Source of the DNA: Halomonas sp. Y3
GTDB lineage: Bacteria; Pseudomonadota; Gammaproteobacteria; Pseudomonadales; Halomonadaceae
Length of the DNA stretch: 64,000 nt
Direction of reading: 5' to 3'
Assembly: GCF_024137965.1 (NCBI RefSeq)
Contig: NZ_CP099975.1
Location: 2,356,001 to 2,420,000 of the forward strand
Positions 61,449 to 64,000 of the stretch are shown one piece after another; the stretch's first letter is position 1, and each line of letters starts with the position of its first letter. Made by a program: the position numbers and the translations under genes. The notes below the pieces were generated by a model that had not been told where the DNA came from, made no database searches, and worked only from the letters and a program-made list of their open reading frames with translations.

Positions 61449-62532
61449 TCACGACACCCAGCTCGGTGTGATCCTCTGCGCCGAGGACCAGGACTCCCTG
61501 CGCACCGATATCTGTGACGAGCTCAGGGAGGCCGGCTACGGCGTGCTGGAGGCGACCAACGGCGACGAGACCCTGCGCCAGATTCATGCCGCCACCCCCG
61601 ACCTGATCCTCTGCGACATCAATATGCCGGGGCCCAACGGCTACGAGGTGCTGGCCGAGATACGCCGCCAGCGCCCCGACCTCGCCGACACCCCCTTCGT
61701 CTTTCTTACCGCCCTGAGCGACGCCCGTGAGGTCGTGGAAGGCAAGCGGCTGGGCGCCGACGACTACCTGGTCAAGCCCGTCGACTTCGACCTGCTGCTG
61801 GCCACCGTGGAGGCGCGCCTGCGCCAGGTGCGCCGCATGCGCGACAAGGCCGCTCGGGAGGTCAACGAGCTGCGCTGCGCCATGGCCAGGCTGCGCCAGC
61901 AAACATCCTCCCGAGCCTTCGACAGCGCGACTCGCGCGCTGGACCTGGTCGCTCCGGGCATGCTGCTGCTGGATGTTCGCGGCCGGGTACTGTTCGCCAA
62001 CCGCGCCGCCCGGGCGCTGGCCTGCGCCGATAACGGCCTGCAGCTGAGCGATACCCTCGTCTCCACTCACCCCGCCCGGGCGCAGCAGCTGCGTCACACC
62101 ATTCGCCTGGCGCTGGCCGCCGATTCGGAGCAGGAGGTGCACTGCCTGCGCCTGCCGCGCCAGGGCGAGCGGCGCGACCTGCTGCTCATCGCCTGCTCGC
62201 TGGGCGCCGAGTCCGACGACCTCCCGATGCCACAGCCGACCGCCGTGGTGGTACTCGCGGATCCCGAGCAGCGCACGCATATGCCCCAGGAGGTGATCGC
62301 TCATCTTTTCGGGCTCACGCCCACCGAAGCCAGAATTGCCCTGGCGCTCGCCGACGGGCTGCGCACCGAGCAGATCGCCACGCGCATGGGCATCACCTCC
62401 ACTACGGTGGCTTTTCATCTGCGCAACCTCTTCCAGAAGACCAGCACCCACCGCCAGGCCGAGCTGATTGCCGTCATCCTGACCGGCGCCATGACGGCAG
62501 CCCTGGAGCAGAAAGCAGTCGGCCACCGGTAG
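61432..62532 (+). CDS. Response regulator: REC, PAS-like and LuxR-type DNA-binding domains
   Basis: In the 366-residue protein, the REC domain (1-125) has phospho-acceptor D62 in LILCDINMPGPNG, acidic D19, FLTALSD and the conserved lysine in DDYLVKPVDFDLLL. A PAS-like segment (about 155-265; LLLDVRGRVLFANRAARALA) follows, and a C-terminal LuxR/GerE helix-turn-helix (LFGLTPTEARIALALADGLR, TEQIATRMGITSTTVAFHLR). The order REC-PAS-HTH is less common than REC-HTH. It is the output of the upstream kinase, with which it overlaps by 17 bases. Target genes are unknown; the divergent envelope cluster is a natural candidate. Confidence 0.92.
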   Translation: MWNPADHDTQLGVILCAEDQDSLRTDICDELREAGYGVLEATNGDETLRQIHAATPDLILCDINMPGPNGYEVLAEIRRQRPDLADTPFVFLTALSDAREVVEGKRLGADDYLVKPVDFDLLLATVEARLRQVRRMRDKAAREVNELRCAMARLRQQTSSRAFDSATRALDLVAPGMLLLDVRGRVLFANRAARALACADNGLQLSDTLVSTHPARAQQLRHTIRLALAADSEQEVHCLRLPRQGERRDLLLIACSLGAESDDLPMPQPTAVVVLADPEQRTHMPQEVIAHLFGLTPTEARIALALADGLRTEQIATRMGITSTTVAFHLRNLFQKTSTHRQAELIAVILTGAMTAALEQKAVGHR

Positions 62533-62610
62533 CGACATCCTTCCGCACAGCGGGAAGCGCATGCCGGTGGTATCATCCGGCCCCCGCTGTCCGACGCTGC
62601 AGGAGCCCCC

Positions 62611-63618
62611 ATGCCGATTCTCAACGCCATCGTCCACCGCATCGAGAAACCCGATGGCGCCGCGGCCAGACTGCTGGCGGCCGAGCAGCCGCTGCCGCCG
62701 AGCGACGCCCTGGATGCGCTGCTGGAAGGGCTCAACAAGGCCTACCACGCCAAGAGCAAGGCGTGGGGGCACTTTCGCGATGCCGACGATGCCGAGGGTG
62801 CGGCCCCCTCCTCCCTGGCCGGGGAGCTGGCCGACTATCTCGCCGAGCGGCGGGACTTCGTTGCCCTGACCCGCGCCATCGCCGAACGCCTGGCCCCCCT
62901 GGTGGAAGCCCACCTGCCTCTGGGCGGCGACCTGCTCTGCCTGGACACGCGCTTCAGCGACGCCCGTTTCCTGACCCTGGCCCTGCTCCATCACCGGGAG
63001 GGCTTTGCCGTGGACGACACGCTCCGCGTGACCCCGGCGCGCCAGCTCAACCTGGCCCAGATGAGCCTGGCGGCGCGCCTCGACCTGGCTCAGTGGCAAG
63101 CCGGCGACTCCCGCCAGTATCTCTCCTGGACCCGCGACCGGGGCGGCAAGGCGCTGGCCGAGGGCTTCGCCGACCTGCTGGGCGCCGCGGAAGGGGTGGA
63201 CGCCTCCGGCGAGACCCGCACCCTGCTCAAGGCCTTCAGCGACTACGTGGAGCGCGAAGACCTGCCCGAAGAGGCGAGCCGCGAGAAAACCGAAGCGCTG
63301 ATCGAATACGCCAGCGACCAGGCCAGCCGCGGCGAACCCATCACCCTGGAGGAGCTCTCGGAGGTCCTCGACGAGCAGCAACCCAAGGCCTTCTATGACC
63401 ATATTCGCAACGCCGACTATGGCCTCTCGCCGGCGATCCCGCCGGATCGGAAGACCCTCAACCAGTTCAAGCGCTTCGCCGGGCGCGCCGGCGGCGTCTC
63501 GATCAGCTTCGACTCTCACCTGCTCGGCTCGAGCGTGGAGTATGACGAGGAGCACGACCGGCTGATCATCAAGCAGGTACCCAAGCAGCTGAAAGCACAG
63601 CTGAAAGGGGAAGGTTAA
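62611..63618 (+). CDS. yejK: Nucleoid-associated protein YejK (NdpA)
   Basis: The 335-residue protein matches the NdpA/YejK family in length and sequence: MPILNAIVHRIEKPDGAAAR, FRDADD, LCLDTRFSDARFLTLALLHH (usual 'VAWLxxFSDxRxxxVxxLxH' type), KALAEGFADLLGAAEGVDAS, FYDHIRNADYGLSPAIPPDR and SISFDSHLLGSSVEYD. In E. coli it is a cytoplasmic, nucleoid-bound protein of unclear detailed function. AGGAG is seven bases before the ATG. It is independent of the sensor operon, 78 bp after it. A GC stem (63622-63641, GGCCCGG/CCGGGCC) just after the stop lacks a T-run. Confidence 0.93.
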   Translation: MPILNAIVHRIEKPDGAAARLLAAEQPLPPSDALDALLEGLNKAYHAKSKAWGHFRDADDAEGAAPSSLAGELADYLAERRDFVALTRAIAERLAPLVEAHLPLGGDLLCLDTRFSDARFLTLALLHHREGFAVDDTLRVTPARQLNLAQMSLAARLDLAQWQAGDSRQYLSWTRDRGGKALAEGFADLLGAAEGVDASGETRTLLKAFSDYVEREDLPEEASREKTEALIEYASDQASRGEPITLEELSEVLDEQQPKAFYDHIRNADYGLSPAIPPDRKTLNQFKRFAGRAGGVSISFDSHLLGSSVEYDEEHDRLIIKQVPKQLKAQLKGEG

Positions 63619-63746
63619 GGCGGCCCGGGATGAGCCGGGCCATCCTCGGAACATGGCGAAATCGCTGTGTCTGCCCGGCAGCCCCTGATCTAGAGTGGAC
63701 CCAGACGACGTGAATCACGCCAGCGGACCGCCATGGGGCATCGCCG

Positions 63747-64000
63747 ATGCGCATCATTCCCGGGGTTCATGCCACCCTTCACCACTTCCGGCCGCACCGC
63801 CTGCCCTGGCTGCTGGCCGGCAACGGCTATCTGCTCTGCGCGGCTCTGATCGTGATCGCCGTTCACGATACCCTGCCCCCCGGGCTGCTGCTGGCCGGCC
63901 TGCTTCTGCTGCTGCTCAACGGCCTGCTGGGCTGGCTGGCGATCACCTACCTCAACCGGCTGCGCCGCCAGCAGCTCGCGCTGCTGCTGGAGGAGCGGGC
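63747..64000 (+). CDS. Membrane protein, N-terminal part only (cut by window end)
   Basis: From the ATG at 63747 the frame stays open to the window end: MRIIPGVHATLHHFRPHRLP, then two hydrophobic helices (WLLAGNGYLLCAALIVIAVH and LLLAGLLLLLLNGLLGWLAI), then LNRLRRQQLALLLEERA, which looks like the start of a coiled-coil linker. Two helices followed by such a linker are typical of membrane signalling proteins (GGDEF or histidine kinase), but the output domain lies outside the window. A start at 63733 in another frame stops early and was not used. Confidence 0.65.
   Translation, partial: MRIIPGVHATLHHFRPHRLPWLLAGNGYLLCAALIVIAVHDTLPPGLLLAGLLLLLLNGLLGWLAITYLNRLRRQQLALLLEER

Noticed and set aside
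61393..63654. 753-codon open frame opposite the response regulator and yejK
   Set aside because: It spans two recognisable genes on the other strand and an intergenic gap, and has no domain of its own.

Overview
The window is about 64 kb of GC-rich bacterial chromosome, packed with genes on both strands. The gene set (RpiR regulator with a TRAP transporter, BCCT osmolyte carrier, YcaO, YejK, YbgA/TudS-like, YadGH-type ABC, YdbS/YdbT pair, parvulin) and the protein sequences suggest a gammaproteobacterium, most likely Halomonadaceae (Halomonas-like). That placement is an inference from gene content and composition; no rRNA gene is present. I saw no tRNA, rRNA, CRISPR array, prophage or replication origin, and no gene-free gap longer than 300 bases.

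Layout. 1-2.1 kb: a LysE-type exporter divergent from a MocR-type regulator. 2.2-5.0 kb: a patch of gene decay, with an antibiotic-biosynthesis-monooxygenase remnant, and an ABC exporter that has lost most of its middle and now flanks an IS200/IS605-group (IS1341-like) tnpB element without tnpA. 5.2-11.3 kb: an MgtC/DUF4010 membrane protein, then an RpiR regulator, a complete DctPQM TRAP transporter and an Asp/Glu/hydantoin-racemase-like enzyme. Matching TGAAAC inverted repeats lie before the regulator and before the TRAP operon. 11.4-16.7 kb (minus): a four-gene operon of acyl-CoA synthetase, fused E1 alpha-beta 2-oxoacid dehydrogenase, lipoyl E2 and a stand-alone acyl carrier protein, without an E3. 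16.8-20.1 kb: an OsmC-YcaO protein divergent from a Xre/RES toxin-antitoxin pair.

20.1-28.3 kb: SDR oxidoreductase, CIA30-like protein, BCCT transporter, small conserved protein, CDGSH-glutamate-synthase fusion, an atypical cation diffusion facilitator and a Nudix-metallo-beta-lactamase fusion. 28.4-31.1 kb: an ECF42-type sigma factor with its DGPF/YCII partners, a candidate ECF42 promoter, and the stump of a DUF1428 gene. 31.2-36.5 kb: a DUF1326/DUF2182 pair, TetR regulator with its own palindrome, RidA, and a lipoprotein/acyltransferase/serine-hydrolase operon. 36.8-43.3 kb: YbaK-like deacylase, ChaN-PDZ and M1-like metalloprotease pair, glutaredoxin, and two bacterial PH-domain membrane proteins.

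43.3-50.5 kb (minus): a five-gene peptide-type ABC importer whose binding protein and one permease are unusually large. 50.5-55.4 kb: methyltransferase, TudS-like/DUF1722 protein, small periplasmic-type protein, parvulin, and an ABC-2 export pair with a TTG start. 55.4-59.3 kb (minus): four envelope proteins (OmpA-like, WD40-like, polytopic membrane, exported). 59.5-62.5 kb: an overlapping operon of a periplasmic molybdopterin-oxidoreductase-fold protein, a sensor kinase and a REC-PAS-LuxR regulator. 62.6-64 kb: yejK and the start of a membrane protein cut by the window end.

The parts most worth following are the lipoyl/ACP operon, the RpiR-TRAP-racemase unit with shared operators and a missing second cysteine, the three-gene sensor operon, the enlarged peptide ABC importer, and the tnpB insertion in a decaying locus.
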